A stretch of 62,816 bases of DNA, taken from the NCBI RefSeq assembly GCF_001043975.1, contig NZ_LABY01000020.1:1-62816 (forward strand), in the 5' to 3' direction. The position numbers and the translations under genes were made by a program. This DNA is from Methylobacterium variabile. Its GTDB lineage: Bacteria; Pseudomonadota; Alphaproteobacteria; Rhizobiales; Beijerinckiaceae. How positions within the stretch are numbered: the first letter of the stretch is position 1; each line of letters begins with the position of its first letter. The notes below the pieces were generated by a model. The model had not been told where the DNA came from and made no database searches. It saw nothing but the letters and a program-made list of their open reading frames with translations. This document shows positions 55,468-62,816 of the stretch, in pieces.

Positions 55468-55557
55468 TCAGTTGAAGGGATCGATCTCGGCCGATTCGTA
55501 AGCGGTGACTTCCATGCCGACGAGGGACTCGGCGACGACGGGTAGCGACCACTTCAT
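55468..55557 (-). CDS. pqqA: PqqA precursor peptide, copy 1 (proximal to pqqB)
   Basis: 29 residues from ATG 55557, with AAGGAGG upstream. It reads MKWSLPVVAESLVGM, then the EVTAYESAEIDPFN end. Glu and Tyr in EVTAY are the residues made into PQQ. It differs from copy 2 in the VAES-LV region and in Ala for Ser before the Tyr. Ends 50 bp before pqqB. Confidence 0.95.
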   Translation of the reverse strand: MKWSLPVVAESLVGMEVTAYESAEIDPFN

Positions 55558-55690
55558 GGCGTTCCTCCTTCGACCTCGGCGGACGGTCCGGCTCGTCGAG
55601 GCCGGTTTCTTCCGGCGGCCGGGCTTCTGGCGATTGACCGCACGAGCGCCGTCCGGCGGCGACCGCCGGAGGCGCGGACCGGACGGGCCC

Positions 55691-55780
55691 TTAGTTGAAG
55701 GGATCGATCTCGGCGGACTCGTAAGAGGTGACTTCCATGCCGACGCAGACCTCGGCGACGACGGGCAGCGACCACTTCAT
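55691..55780 (-). CDS. pqqA: PqqA precursor peptide, copy 2 (first gene of the cluster)
   Basis: 29 residues from ATG 55780, with AGGAGA upstream. It reads MKWSLPVVAEVCVGM, then EVTSYESAEIDPFN. It carries the same Glu/Tyr pair and has Cys in the middle, as most PqqA peptides do. Separated from copy 1 by 133 bp with no separate terminator that I can see, so probably one transcript. Confidence 0.95.
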   Translation of the reverse strand: MKWSLPVVAEVCVGMEVTSYESAEIDPFN

Positions 55781-55832
55781 GGCGTTTCTCCTGAGCGGGC
55801 GGACCCTCTAAGAGGTTCCTAAGACGTTGAGA

Positions 55833-55850
55833 TGACAGTATTTTCTGTCA
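55833..55850. promoter_or_regulatory. Inverted repeat upstream of the pqqA pair
   Basis: TGACAG-TATTTT-CTGTCA, a perfect 6-bp dyad 53-70 bp upstream of the pqqA copy 2 ATG. Its AT-rich centre stands out. On the minus strand a TTGCCG (55864-55869) and an AAAATA inside the dyad could form a promoter, with 18 bp spacing. Confidence 0.45.
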
Positions 55851-55998
55851 CCCGGGATATATCGGCAATCGGAGCCCGGAGCGCAAGCGCTATTTTGCCG
55901 ATTTGGCGGAGCCAGCGGGGAGGCCGGTTCTCAGACCGGTCTTATTGTGCAGGAACCGCATGGATTTAGGCGGATCCATTGCCCCCAAAATAATTTCG

Positions 55999-56703
55999 TC
56001 ATTGGCGAAATCCAGCCTCGTGCAGGTCGAGCATGAAGCCGCGGCCGCGCACCGTGACGAGGCTCGGTCCGCCCGCCCGGACGATGTCGGCGAGCTTGGT
56101 GCGCAGGTAGCCGACATAGACGTCGACCACGTTGAGGGAGAGGCCGCCCTGGCTCGCCCAGAGCCGGTCGAAGATGTCGCCCCGGGTGACCGGGCGGCTC
56201 GCCTGCTCCATCAGGATCGCGAGCAGCTCGGCCTCGCGCTGGGTCAGGCGGGCGGTGATCTCGCCGAAGCGGACCTGCCGGGTGGCGAGATCGAGGGAGA
56301 GGCGCCCGGCGCTGACCAGGGTGCGGGCCTCGCCGGCGGCGCGGCGGCGCTGCAGGTGGGTGCGCAGGCGGGCGAGCAGCTCGTCGAACACGAACGGCTT
56401 GACGATGTAGTCGTCGGCCCCGACCGCCAGGCCGTCGACCCGGTCGCCGACCTCGTCCTTGGCGCTCAGGAAAAGGATCGCCCCCGGATAGCCGCCCTCG
56501 CGGAGCGAACGGCAGACGTCGTGGCCCGAGCCGTCCGGCAGCATGTTGTCGAGGAGCACCGCCTCCGGCACCCGCTCGCGGGCGGCCGCGAGCGCCTCGT
56601 CGACGCCCCCGGCGAGGTCGACGGCGAACCCCTCGGCGCTCAGGCCCCGGGCCAGCATGGCGCGGATGTCGCCGTCGTCCTCGACGATGAGCACGCTGGT
56701 CAT
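55999..56703 (-). CDS. OmpR-type response regulator
   Basis: 234 residues from ATG 56703. Receiver: VLIVEDDGDIRAM, phospho-acceptor Asp52 in VLLDNMLPDGSGHD, and DYIVKPFVFDELLAR. A winged-helix DNA-binding domain follows (ARLTQREAELLAILMEQ, FDRLWASQGGLSLNVVDVYVGYLRTKL, LVTVRGRGFML). It is 22 bp downstream of the sensor kinase gene and sits about 218 bp upstream of the pqqA pair in the same direction. The location makes pqq or xox genes plausible targets, but that is inference. Confidence 0.9.
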   Translation of the reverse strand: MTSVLIVEDDGDIRAMLARGLSAEGFAVDLAGGVDEALAAARERVPEAVLLDNMLPDGSGHDVCRSLREGGYPGAILFLSAKDEVGDRVDGLAVGADDYIVKPFVFDELLARLRTHLQRRRAAGEARTLVSAGRLSLDLATRQVRFGEITARLTQREAELLAILMEQASRPVTRGDIFDRLWASQGGLSLNVVDVYVGYLRTKLADIVRAGGPSLVTVRGRGFMLDLHEAGFRQ

Positions 56704-56725
56704 GCGCGCCGTCCCGGTCGCCGTC

Positions 56726-58303
56726 TCACGCCGCATCCTCCCTCGTCTCGTCGCCGGGCAGCTCCAGGGTGACCCTGGCTCCCGGCCCACCCGATTCCAG
56801 GCGGATCGTCCCATCATGGCGCTCAACGACCCAGCGCGCCAGGGCGAGCCCGATCCCGAACCCCGCCGGGGCCGGGCCGGGGCCGTCCCCGCGCCGGAAG
56901 CGCTCGAACAGGGCCTCGGTCTCCGGCGGGAAGCCCGGGCCGTCATCCGCCACCGTGACGGCGGCACCGCTGCCCCGGGCCGCGAAGCCGACGCTCACCC
57001 GGGTGGCGCCGGCGGCGTGGCGCAGGGCGTTGTCGATCAGCCCCTCGACGATCTGGCGCAGCCACTCGGCATCGGCCATCACCTCGGCGTCGGCCGCGCT
57101 CGGCTCCAGGGCGAGGGCGATGCGGCGGCGCCTCGCTTCGGGCGCGCAGCTCTCCACCGCCTCGGCCAGGATGGCGGCGAGGCTGACCGGACGGCGCTCC
57201 AGCTCGATCTGGCCGGATTCCGAGCGGGCAACCCGCAGCATGTCGCCGACCCGGCGGTGCAGCCGCACGGCGCGCTTGCGGATGGTGGCGATCGCCGGCC
57301 GGAGATGCTCCGGCGTGTCGGGGGAGCGGGCGGCGAGGTCGCACTCGCCGAGGATCACGGTGAGCGGCGTGCGCAGCTCGTGGCTGACATCGGCGAAGAA
57401 GCGCCGGCGCGAGCGGTCGATCTCCTCGAGCCGCGCATTGGCGCCGCGCAGGTCGGCGGTGGCCCGGGCGACGATCTCCTCCAGCGCCGCCCGGTCGGCG
57501 GCGACCCGGGCCTCGCGCCGCTTCAGCCGCGCCGCCATGCGGTTGAAGCTCGCGACGAGCAGGCCGAGCTCGTCGCGGCTCGCCACGGCCAAGCGGGTGT
57601 CGAGCTCGCCCCGGCCGATGGCGGCGGCCCCGGCCCGGATCGCCTCGATCCGCCGAAGGATCGGCCGGGTCAGGCTCTGGTGCAGGAGGATGAGCAGCAG
57701 CACGATCACGAGTGCCGCCGCCACGGCGACGCCGCGCATCCGGGCCGCGAGCGCCCGGACCTCCGACGAGGAGGCCTCGACGGCCCGGCGCTCGGCCTCG
57801 ACCAGGAAGGTGAGGGGCTGGCCCGTCACCGCCCCGAAGCCGTTGAGGGCGCCGCGGATGGCGTCGGCGCGCCGGGTCGGGTCGGGCTCGCGCTGGATCT
57901 GCGCCACCTGCCGGTCGAGCATGGCCCGGGCCGCGCGCAGGCGCGCCAGCGGCCGGGCCCGGGCGGTGTACTGCGTGCGGTCGAGGACGCCGCCGGCCCC
58001 CGCGACGGCGCGGCTCAGGCCGTCGTCGACGGCGTTCAGCGCCCGGTCGACCTCGTTGCGGGCATTGGCCAGCCGCTCGGGCCGGCCCGGATTGTCGCCC
58101 ACCGCCTCGACGGCGGCGAGGCCGAACTCGGTCAGGCGCCCGGACAACTCGGCGATCAGCTCCAGGCGCACCTGCGCGTCGAGAGTCGCGTCGAGGGTGC
58201 GCTCGGCGGCGTGCAGCGCCCCGTAGAGGCCGATCGCGGCCAGCACCACGAGGGCGGCCGCGCTCCCGACGAGCAGCCCGAACCGTACCCTGAGCGATCC
58301 CAT
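56726..58303 (-). CDS. Membrane sensor histidine kinase
   Basis: 525 residues. A first membrane segment is at about 8-30 (FGLLVGSAAALVVLAAIGLYGAL), a helical periplasmic part follows, then a second segment near 205-225 (VAAALVIVLLLILLHQ) and a HAMP linker. His308 is in FFADVSHELRTPLTVILGE. The ATPase carries LIDNALRHAAGA, ADDGPGFPPE and GIGLALARWVVERHDG. It signals to the response regulator just downstream. The helical periplasmic domain gives no hint of ligand. Confidence 0.9.
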   Translation of the reverse strand: MGSLRVRFGLLVGSAAALVVLAAIGLYGALHAAERTLDATLDAQVRLELIAELSGRLTEFGLAAVEAVGDNPGRPERLANARNEVDRALNAVDDGLSRAVAGAGGVLDRTQYTARARPLARLRAARAMLDRQVAQIQREPDPTRRADAIRGALNGFGAVTGQPLTFLVEAERRAVEASSSEVRALAARMRGVAVAAALVIVLLLILLHQSLTRPILRRIEAIRAGAAAIGRGELDTRLAVASRDELGLLVASFNRMAARLKRREARVAADRAALEEIVARATADLRGANARLEEIDRSRRRFFADVSHELRTPLTVILGECDLAARSPDTPEHLRPAIATIRKRAVRLHRRVGDMLRVARSESGQIELERRPVSLAAILAEAVESCAPEARRRRIALALEPSAADAEVMADAEWLRQIVEGLIDNALRHAAGATRVSVGFAARGSGAAVTVADDGPGFPPETEALFERFRRGDGPGPAPAGFGIGLALARWVVERHDGTIRLESGGPGARVTLELPGDETREDAA

Positions 58304-58456
58304 CCCGGCGGCGATCTCCTGTTTTATCGATCATCCTGCACGGGATCGGCGAGGAGGGCGAGCGGCGGTGGGAGACCACGTCCACCTTGGACCTTGCCCC
58401 GGGAACCTTGCCTCCGTCAGCGAGAGCCGACGCGCCCGCCGAGACGTTCCTCGCCT

Positions 58457-59413
58457 TCAGCCCGCGTCCCGCAGGCACCCGAGCCCGATCAATGTCTCCC
58501 GCACCGCTACGTCGAGCGGCGTGTGCGGCTCGTGCCCCAGACACTCCACCAGCCCCGCATTGCTCATCCGGAGCGGCTCCCGCCACAGGTAGCGCATCTC
58601 GCGGATCTCCCGGGCCAGCGGCCAGAACGGGGCGGCCAGCGGCAGGAGCGCCCAGGGGAAGCGCCGCACCCGGACCTCGTGGCCGACCGCGCGGGCGATC
58701 GCGGCGATCATCTGCCGGCCGTCCGCGTCCCAGTGCCCGTCCATGTTGAAGGCCGCGAAGGGCGGCAGCTCCGCCTCGCGGCTGCCCAGGCGCACTATCG
58801 TCTCGGCGACGTCGGGCAGGTAGGCCCATTGGTGGCCGACGCCCGGCGTGCCCGGATCGAGCACCGTCCGCACCGGCTTGCCCGGGCGTACCAGGGCGGC
58901 GGAGAACCAGGAATTGGCGGTGGTGCGCGGCCCGAAGAAGTCGCCGGCCCGCACGATCAGGCTGCGCACGCCGGACTCCCGCAGGCGGTCCTCCATCGCG
59001 ATGCGGATGCGGCCCTTGGCCGTCCGCGGGGTCTGGGGCGCGTCGGCGCCCGGGTTCGGGCCGGCCTCGCGGCCGTAGACGTAGACGTTGCCGGGCAGGA
59101 TCAGGCGGGCGCCCGAGTCCCGGGCGGCCGCGATCGAGGCCTCGAGCATCGGCAGGACCAGGCGGTCCCAGTCGCGGTAGCCGGGCGGGTTGACCGCGTG
59201 GACGATCAGCGCGGCCTTCGTGGCGGCCGCGACCACGTCGGCGGCCGCCATCGCGTCGCCCCGCACCCAGTCGAGCCCGTCCTCATCCCGCCGCACCCGG
59301 CCGGGATCGCGGTGCAGGGCCCGCACCGCCCATCCCTCGGCCGCCAGGCGCCGCGCCACCGCGCCGCCCACCCCGCCCGTCGCGCCCAGCACCAGGGCCG
59401 TCCTCGCCGTCAT
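58457..59413 (-). CDS. NAD-dependent epimerase/dehydratase-type protein
   Basis: 318 residues from ATG 59413. The Rossmann site is LVLGATGGVGGAVARRLA at residues 7-24, then VHAVNPPGYRDWDRLVLPML, LILPGNVYVYGRE (extended-SDR Tyr region: VYVYG), and RAGDFFGPRTTANSW. The rest is helical with a membrane-like stretch ALLPLAAPFWPLA. An atypical SDR; substrate unknown. Divergent from a LysR gene 93 bp away, which probably regulates it. Confidence 0.82.
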   Translation of the reverse strand: MTARTALVLGATGGVGGAVARRLAAEGWAVRALHRDPGRVRRDEDGLDWVRGDAMAAADVVAAATKAALIVHAVNPPGYRDWDRLVLPMLEASIAAARDSGARLILPGNVYVYGREAGPNPGADAPQTPRTAKGRIRIAMEDRLRESGVRSLIVRAGDFFGPRTTANSWFSAALVRPGKPVRTVLDPGTPGVGHQWAYLPDVAETIVRLGSREAELPPFAAFNMDGHWDADGRQMIAAIARAVGHEVRVRRFPWALLPLAAPFWPLAREIREMRYLWREPLRMSNAGLVECLGHEPHTPLDVAVRETLIGLGCLRDAG

Positions 59414-59506
59414 CGCGCTCTCCTCGTCGGTGACCGGATCCTCGTGTGCCAGGGCGCGGGTGCTGCGAAAATTGCCGAAGGGCGGCGAGCCGCTATACGG
59501 TTTCGC

Positions 59507-60397
59507 ATGACCCCGACCGACCCGAGCTGGGACCATTACCGGGCCGCCCTGGCGGTGCTGGACGAGGGCTCGCTCTCCGGCGCCGCGCGGGCGCTCGGCC
59601 TGACGCAGCCGACCCTCGGGCGCCAGATCGCGGCCCTGGAGCGGGCGCTCGGCACCGCGCTGTTCACCCGCTCGCCCGCCGGCCTCGCGCCGACCGAGGC
59701 GGCGCTGACCCTCGCGCCCTACGCGCGCTCCCTCGCGGCGACCGCCGAGGCCCTGCGCCGGGCGGTGGCGGCGGAGGCGGAGGGCGTCGCCGGGCGGGTG
59801 CGGATCACCGCCTCCGAGGTGGTCGGCGCCGAGGTGCTGCCGCCGATCCTGGCGGACCTGCACGCGCGCCACCCGGACCTCGCCCTCGACGTGGTGCTGT
59901 CGGACCGGGTGCAGGACCTGCTGCGCCGGGACGCCGACGTCGCGGTGCGCATGGCGCCGCCGACGCAAGGGGCCCTGGTGGCGCGCCGGGTCGGCACGGT
60001 CCGCCTCGGCCTCTACGCCCACCGCCGCTACGCCGCCCGCCGCGGCCTGCCGGAACGCCCGGCGGATCTCGCCCGGCACAGCCTGATCGGCTTCGACGCC
60101 GGGACGCCGTTCCTGCGGGCGATGATGCGCGCCGCGCCGGCCCTCGGCGAGGCCGGGTTCGCCTGGCGCAGCGACAGCACGCTCGCCCAGCTCGCGGCGG
60201 TCCGGGCCGGCTTCGGCCTCGGCGCCTGCCACACGGCGCTCGCCGCCCGCGACCCGGACCTGATCCGCGTGCTGCCGGAGCTGGCCTGGGAGCTGCCGAC
60301 CGCCATCGTGATGCACGAGGACCTTCGCCGCCTGCGCCGCTGCCGGATGGTGTTCGACGCGCTGGCGGAGGGGATGGCGGCGTATTGCGCGGGGTGA
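59507..60397 (+). CDS. LysR-family transcriptional regulator
   Basis: 296 residues. The N-terminal winged helix-turn-helix is RAALAVLDEGSLSGAARALGLTQPTLGRQIAALERALGTALFTRS (residues about 11-55). The effector domain begins GRVRITASEVVGAEVLPPIL and has DADVAVRMAPP and AVRAGFGLGACHTALAA. It is divergent from the NAD-dependent epimerase, the standard arrangement for LysR control of an adjacent gene. The stop precedes a bidirectional hairpin. Confidence 0.92.
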   Translation: MTPTDPSWDHYRAALAVLDEGSLSGAARALGLTQPTLGRQIAALERALGTALFTRSPAGLAPTEAALTLAPYARSLAATAEALRRAVAAEAEGVAGRVRITASEVVGAEVLPPILADLHARHPDLALDVVLSDRVQDLLRRDADVAVRMAPPTQGALVARRVGTVRLGLYAHRRYAARRGLPERPADLARHSLIGFDAGTPFLRAMMRAAPALGEAGFAWRSDSTLAQLAAVRAGFGLGACHTALAARDPDLIRVLPELAWELPTAIVMHEDLRRLRRCRMVFDALAEGMAAYCAG

Positions 60398-60400
60398 GCG

Positions 60401-60438
60401 GGCGATGGCCCGATCCGTACCCGGATCGGGCCATCGCC
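60401..60438. terminator. 17-bp perfect hairpin between lysR and ftsY
   Basis: Arms GGCGATGGCCCGATCCG and CGGATCGGGCCATCGCC pair exactly with loop TACC. It starts 3 bp after the LysR stop and ends 1 bp before the ftsY stop. Only TT follows on the plus strand. It probably serves both convergent genes. Confidence 0.75.
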
Positions 60439-60439
60439 T

Positions 60440-61825
60440 TCAGCCCTTGTCGAGCCCGGCGATGGCCCGGGCGAAGTCCCGGGCCGCGAAGGGCTCGAGG
60501 TCGTCCACGCCCTCGCCGACGCCGATGAAGTGGACCGGCAGGCCGAACTTCGCCGCGAGCGCCACCAGGATGCCGCCGCGGGCGGTGCCGTCGAGCTTCG
60601 TCATCACCAGGCCGGTGACGCCGGCGGTCTTCTGGAACAGCTCGACCTGGCTGAGCGCGTTCTGGCCCACCGTGGCGTCGAGGACGAGGAGCACGGCGTG
60701 GGGCGCCGCCTCGTCGACCTTGCGGATCACCCGCACCACCTTCTCGAGCTCCGCCATCAGCCCGGCCTTGTTCTGGAGCCGGCCGGCGGTATCGATCATC
60801 AGGATGTCGGTGCCGGCGTCGCGGGCGGCCTGGAGCGCGTCGTAGGCGAGGCCGGCGGCGTCCGACCCCTGCGCGCGGGCCACCACCGGCGCGCCGGTGC
60901 GCTCGCCCCAGACCCGCAGCTGCTCGATCGCCGCGGCCCGGAAGGTGTCGCCGGCGGCCAGCATCACGCTGTGCCCCTGCGACCGGAATTTTTGGGTGAG
61001 CTTGCCGATCGTGGTGGTCTTGCCGGCGCCGTTGACGCCGATCATCAGGATCACGAACGGCTTCTTGGTCGTGTCGATGACGAGCGGCTGCGCCACCGGA
61101 TCGAGGGCGCGCTCGACCTCCGCCGCCAGGATCGCCCGCACCTCGTCGGGAGCGATGCCCTTCTCGTAGCGGCCCTTGCCCACCGCCTCGGAGATCCGGG
61201 TCGCGGTCTCGACGCCGAAATCGGCCTGGATCAGGGCGTCCTCCAGCTCCTCCAGGGTGTCGGCGTCGAGCTTGCGCTTGGTGAACAGCCCGGTGACCCG
61301 ATCGGACAGGGCCGAGGAGGTGCGCTTGAGGCCGCCGGTCAGGCGGCTCCACCAGCCGCGCCTCTCCGCCGGCGCCTCGGGCTCCGCCGGGGGCTGGAAG
61401 ATCACGAGCGGAGCGGCCTCCGCCGACACCTCCTCGACGGGCTCCGCCTCGGCTTCCGCGAGAGGCTCGGCCTGCTCGGAGGCGACCGGCTCGGGTTCCG
61501 GGGGCTCGGGGGCCGCCGGCACCGCGCCCTCGGGGTCCACCCCCTCGACCGGCTCGAGATCGGCGCCGGTCAGCTCGTCGGGCAGGTCGCGCTCCGGCTC
61601 GGTCTCGGGCGAGGACTCGGTGACCGTCGGCGGGGCCGGGAGCACCTCGTCGGCGCCGGTGGCGAAGTCGGGCACGCCCTCCGACAGGGTGCCGGTCGGC
61701 TCCGTCGGCATCGTCTCGGCGGGATCGGGGCTCTGGACCGGCGCCTCGCTCGGCGTCTCGGCCGGCGTTTCGGCTTTCCGGCCGAACAGTCGGCCGAACC
61801 AGCCCGGCTGTTTCGTCTCACTCAT
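60440..61825 (-). CDS. ftsY: Signal recognition particle receptor FtsY
   Basis: 461 residues from ATG 61825; GTG 61831 is an alternative. A long acidic, Pro-rich A-domain (residues about 15-165) precedes the NG domain: GLFTKRKLDADTLEELEDALIQADFG, the P-loop GVNGAGKTTTIGKL, DTAGRLQNK and TKLDGTARGG. It receives ribosome-SRP complexes at the membrane. The A-domain is low-complexity, with repeated PEP/PEA units and no membrane helix. Confidence 0.96.
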   Translation of the reverse strand: MSETKQPGWFGRLFGRKAETPAETPSEAPVQSPDPAETMPTEPTGTLSEGVPDFATGADEVLPAPPTVTESSPETEPERDLPDELTGADLEPVEGVDPEGAVPAAPEPPEPEPVASEQAEPLAEAEAEPVEEVSAEAAPLVIFQPPAEPEAPAERRGWWSRLTGGLKRTSSALSDRVTGLFTKRKLDADTLEELEDALIQADFGVETATRISEAVGKGRYEKGIAPDEVRAILAAEVERALDPVAQPLVIDTTKKPFVILMIGVNGAGKTTTIGKLTQKFRSQGHSVMLAAGDTFRAAAIEQLRVWGERTGAPVVARAQGSDAAGLAYDALQAARDAGTDILMIDTAGRLQNKAGLMAELEKVVRVIRKVDEAAPHAVLLVLDATVGQNALSQVELFQKTAGVTGLVMTKLDGTARGGILVALAAKFGLPVHFIGVGEGVDDLEPFAARDFARAIAGLDKG

Positions 61826-61908
61826 CCGCACTTGCTCCAGACCCTGCGGACGATCTAGGGCGGCCTGCCCCGAACTTCGCCCGCATCCGCCGCCACTGCG
61901 ACAGGCTC

Positions 61909-62613
61909 ATGATCGTTGACGACATACTCTCGCGGCTCCTCTACCGCGATGCCCTGGTGCTCGTCATCGACAAGCCGGCGGGACTGCCGGTGCATCCGGG
62001 GCCGAAGGGCGGCGAGACCCTGACGCAGCACCTCGACGCCCTGCGCTTCGGCCTGCCGCGCCGGCCGGAAGCCGCCCACCGCCTCGACCGCGACACCTCC
62101 GGCTGCCTGGCGCTGGGGCGCCACGCCAAGGCGCTCGCCCGGCTCAACGCCCTGTTCGCGCGAGGACAGGCGGAGAAGACCTACTGGGCGCTGGTCGAGG
62201 GCGGGCCGGCGGAGGAGGCGGGCGAGATCGACCTGGCGCTCGCGCGCCGCTCCGACGACCCGCGCAGCTGGTGGATGAAGACCGACCCTTCCGGCGATCC
62301 CTCGCTGACCCGCTGGCGGGTGCTGGGACGTGATCCCGCGGGGGGCCGGACCTGGCTGGCGCTCACCCCGGTGACGGGCCGCACCCACCAGCTCAGGGTC
62401 CACTGCGCCGCCATGGGCTGGCCGATCCTCGGCGACACGGTCTACGGCAGCGCCCCGCGCCACGGCGGGCCGGGGCTTCAGCTCCACGCGCGCGCCCTCG
62501 CCCTGCCGCTCTACCCGAAGAAGCCGGCGATCACCGTGGAGGCGCCGGCGCCGGCGCACATGGTGGACGGATTGCGGGCGTGCGGGATGAGTGACGGTTC
62601 GGACGTCACCTGA
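61909..62613 (+). CDS. RluA-family pseudouridine synthase
   Basis: 234 residues, ATG 61909. Active-site motif AHRLDRDTSGCLALGR with the catalytic Asp near residue 64, preceded by VLVIDKPAGLPVHPG and followed by VTGRTHQLRVHCAAMG and PILGDTVYG. There is no N-terminal S4 domain, so it belongs to the shorter RluA/TruC-like group; the rRNA or tRNA target is not evident. It sits between ftsY and mtaB, opposite in direction, in a spot where those two are usually adjacent. Confidence 0.92.
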   Translation: MIVDDILSRLLYRDALVLVIDKPAGLPVHPGPKGGETLTQHLDALRFGLPRRPEAAHRLDRDTSGCLALGRHAKALARLNALFARGQAEKTYWALVEGGPAEEAGEIDLALARRSDDPRSWWMKTDPSGDPSLTRWRVLGRDPAGGRTWLALTPVTGRTHQLRVHCAAMGWPILGDTVYGSAPRHGGPGLQLHARALALPLYPKKPAITVEAPAPAHMVDGLRACGMSDGSDVT

Positions 62614-62647
62614 CCGCGACGGCGACGAGGATCTGCCGGGAGCGCCG

Positions 62648-62816
62648 TCACGCCGCCCGCAGCACCTGCCCGTCGTGCCCGGCGATGCGCAGGTCGACGA
62701 GCGCGCCCGCCTCCACCCCCTCCGGCAGCCGCACCGGCAGAAACCCCTCCGTGCGCCCGGTGCCGCCGCGCTCGGCCAGCACCCGGCGGGTCTCGCCGAC
62801 CTCGCGGTCGAGGCGG
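62648..62816 (-). CDS. mtaB: tRNA t6A37 methylthiotransferase MtaB (3' end only)
   Basis: Only the last 55 residues are in the window. The frame ends with a TRAM-like domain: ETRRVLAERGGTGRTEGFLPVRL, then GALVDLRIAG and a terminal LRAA. These are the MtaB C-terminal features (a Gly-Arg-Thr-Glu stretch ahead of VxV). The radical SAM part lies outside. mtaB next to ftsY is a frequent alphaproteobacterial arrangement, which supports the call. Confidence 0.72.
   Translation of the reverse strand, partial: RLDREVGETRRVLAERGGTGRTEGFLPVRLPEGVEAGALVDLRIAGHDGQVLRAA

Noticed and set aside
58457..60316. 619-residue minus-strand frame ahead of the epimerase
   Set aside because: The epimerase starts at ATG 59413; upstream sequence is antisense to lysR with unlike composition.
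56543..60397. 1284-residue reading frame on the plus strand
   Set aside because: Only its last 296 residues are a real protein (the LysR regulator from 59507). The rest is antisense to the two-component and epimerase genes.

Overview
The window is very GC-rich chromosomal DNA from an alphaproteobacterium, most probably a high-GC Methylobacterium. That assignment is inferred from three things: a lanthanide-type methanol dehydrogenase locus (xoxF-xoxG-xoxJ), a pqq operon with two pqqA copies, and typical Hyphomicrobiales housekeeping genes (mtaB/ftsY, argB, clpB, folP-folB-folK, tadA, rsmD). I see no insertion sequence, prophage, CRISPR array, rRNA gene or replication origin. There is one tRNA gene, tRNA-Thr(TGT).

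Layout. 1-3.8 kb: the end of a receiver/HisKA_2-type histidine kinase, a FlaG-like protein, an Hpt protein and a RadD-like helicase. 3.9-9.4 kb: a transglutaminase-like protein, mntH behind a good MntR-like operator, tadA, an RsuA/RluB-type pseudouridine synthase with a very long Gly/Arg repeat tail, and rsmD. 9.4-14.6 kb: small secreted or membrane proteins (trypsin-like protease, Rap1a/Tai-like protein, several unknowns), an orphan flaF and a metallophosphoesterase. 14.7-17.5 kb: a TonB-ExbD-ExbB operon led by an unknown secreted protein. 17.8-25.8 kb: a single-domain response regulator, a WD40 protein, an O-antigen-ligase-like membrane protein, the argB-HAD-39 aa-metallopeptidase set and a MOSC protein. 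26-35.5 kb: clpB with tandem hairpins behind it, a haloacid dehalogenase, trpS, an endonuclease III-like protein, yciB, an AraC regulator, a PPP-type phosphatase and tRNA-Thr.

35.6-58.3 kb is the methylotrophy region. It holds asparaginase, then a TrmO-like protein translationally coupled to a quinoprotein-relay zinc metallohydrolase. A 428-bp leader with tandem operator-like repeats precedes xoxF, followed by xoxG, xoxJ and a CXXCW rhodanese-like gene. Next come an SDR, the folP-folB-folK operon, a SoxYZ-like carrier, several accessory enzymes and a diguanylate cyclase. It ends with the minus-strand run pqqA-pqqA-pqqB-pqqC-pqqD-pqqE plus two unknown exported proteins translationally coupled to it. 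A sensor kinase/response regulator pair lies just upstream of pqqA. 58.4-62.8 kb: an NAD-dependent epimerase facing a LysR regulator, ftsY, an RluA-type pseudouridine synthase and the 3' end of mtaB.

How it works together: the pqq genes make the cofactor for periplasmic XoxF, XoxG takes the electrons, and XoxJ, the zinc hydrolase, the CXXCW protein and the SoxYZ-like carrier are periplasmic accessories known mainly from genome context. Folate synthesis in the middle could supply C1 carrier. The best leads for undescribed biology are the two unknown proteins at the end of the pqq operon, the operator array and hairpins around xoxF-xoxG, and the repeat-like sequence that appears to form the N-terminus of XoxJ.
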